From Chara braunii (Eukaryota > Streptophyta > Charophyceae > Charales > Characeae), in assembly GCA_003427395.1 (NCBI GenBank), contig BFEA01000077.1:1924074-1962864 (forward strand): DNA of 38,791 nucleotides, in the 5' to 3' direction. Positions 38,754-38,791 of this stretch are shown here, in pieces. The first letter of the stretch is position 1, and every line of letters starts with the position of its first letter. Both the position numbers and the translations under genes were made by a program. The notes under the pieces were generated by a model. The model was not told the DNA's origin, ran no database searches, and was given only the letters and a program-made list of their open reading frames with translations.

Positions 38754-38791
38754 CTACGCCCGCAGAAATAACAAATGCAGTGGGTGACCCC

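Overview
The window looks like repeat-dominated nuclear DNA from a green-lineage (streptophyte) eukaryote. I recognise no intact host gene in 38.8 kb. Four things point to this assignment. A Ty3/gypsy retrotransposon has a primer-binding site matching plant initiator-Met tRNA. There are plant-type L1-like LINE fragments. tRNA-derived SINEs are present. A piece of plastid DNA carries psbK with a charophyte-like protein sequence. A charophyte alga such as Chara is my best guess, but this is inference.

Layout. 1-2313: AT microsatellites, a 0.77-kb terminal-inverted-repeat element and a second short repeat family. 2314-16500: one 14.2-kb Ty3/gypsy element on the minus strand with about 2.6-kb LTRs. 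Its order on the minus strand is 5' LTR (16500-13909), PBS, gag, aspartic protease, RT-RNase H, a PHD-type zinc finger followed by integrase, an extra ORF of about 470 codons, a possible further ORF, and 3' LTR (4954-2314). The element is decayed: ten in-frame stops in gag, pol and ORF3, a 13-bp repeat expansion in gag, and a plastid psbK insertion of about 0.54 kb in pol. 16501-18480: two inverted fragments of one LINE family. 18481-38130: a mosaic of LINE pieces, three SINE-like families, short inverted-repeat elements, local tandem duplications, microsatellites and a 561-base assembly gap (27693-28253). 38139-38581: two U6 snRNA retropseudogenes on the minus strand.

The most interesting part is the gypsy element. 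It carries a PHD finger between RNase H and integrase and shows no chromodomain. It also carries an uncharacterised ORF3 entered through an ATGA stop/start overlap. Its LTRs are a mosaic: a 1.2-kb block identical by eye, flanked by sequence differing by about 5%. No target-site duplication is visible. These features suggest a gypsy lineage with an unusual accessory coding capacity and a history of LTR recombination or gene conversion.
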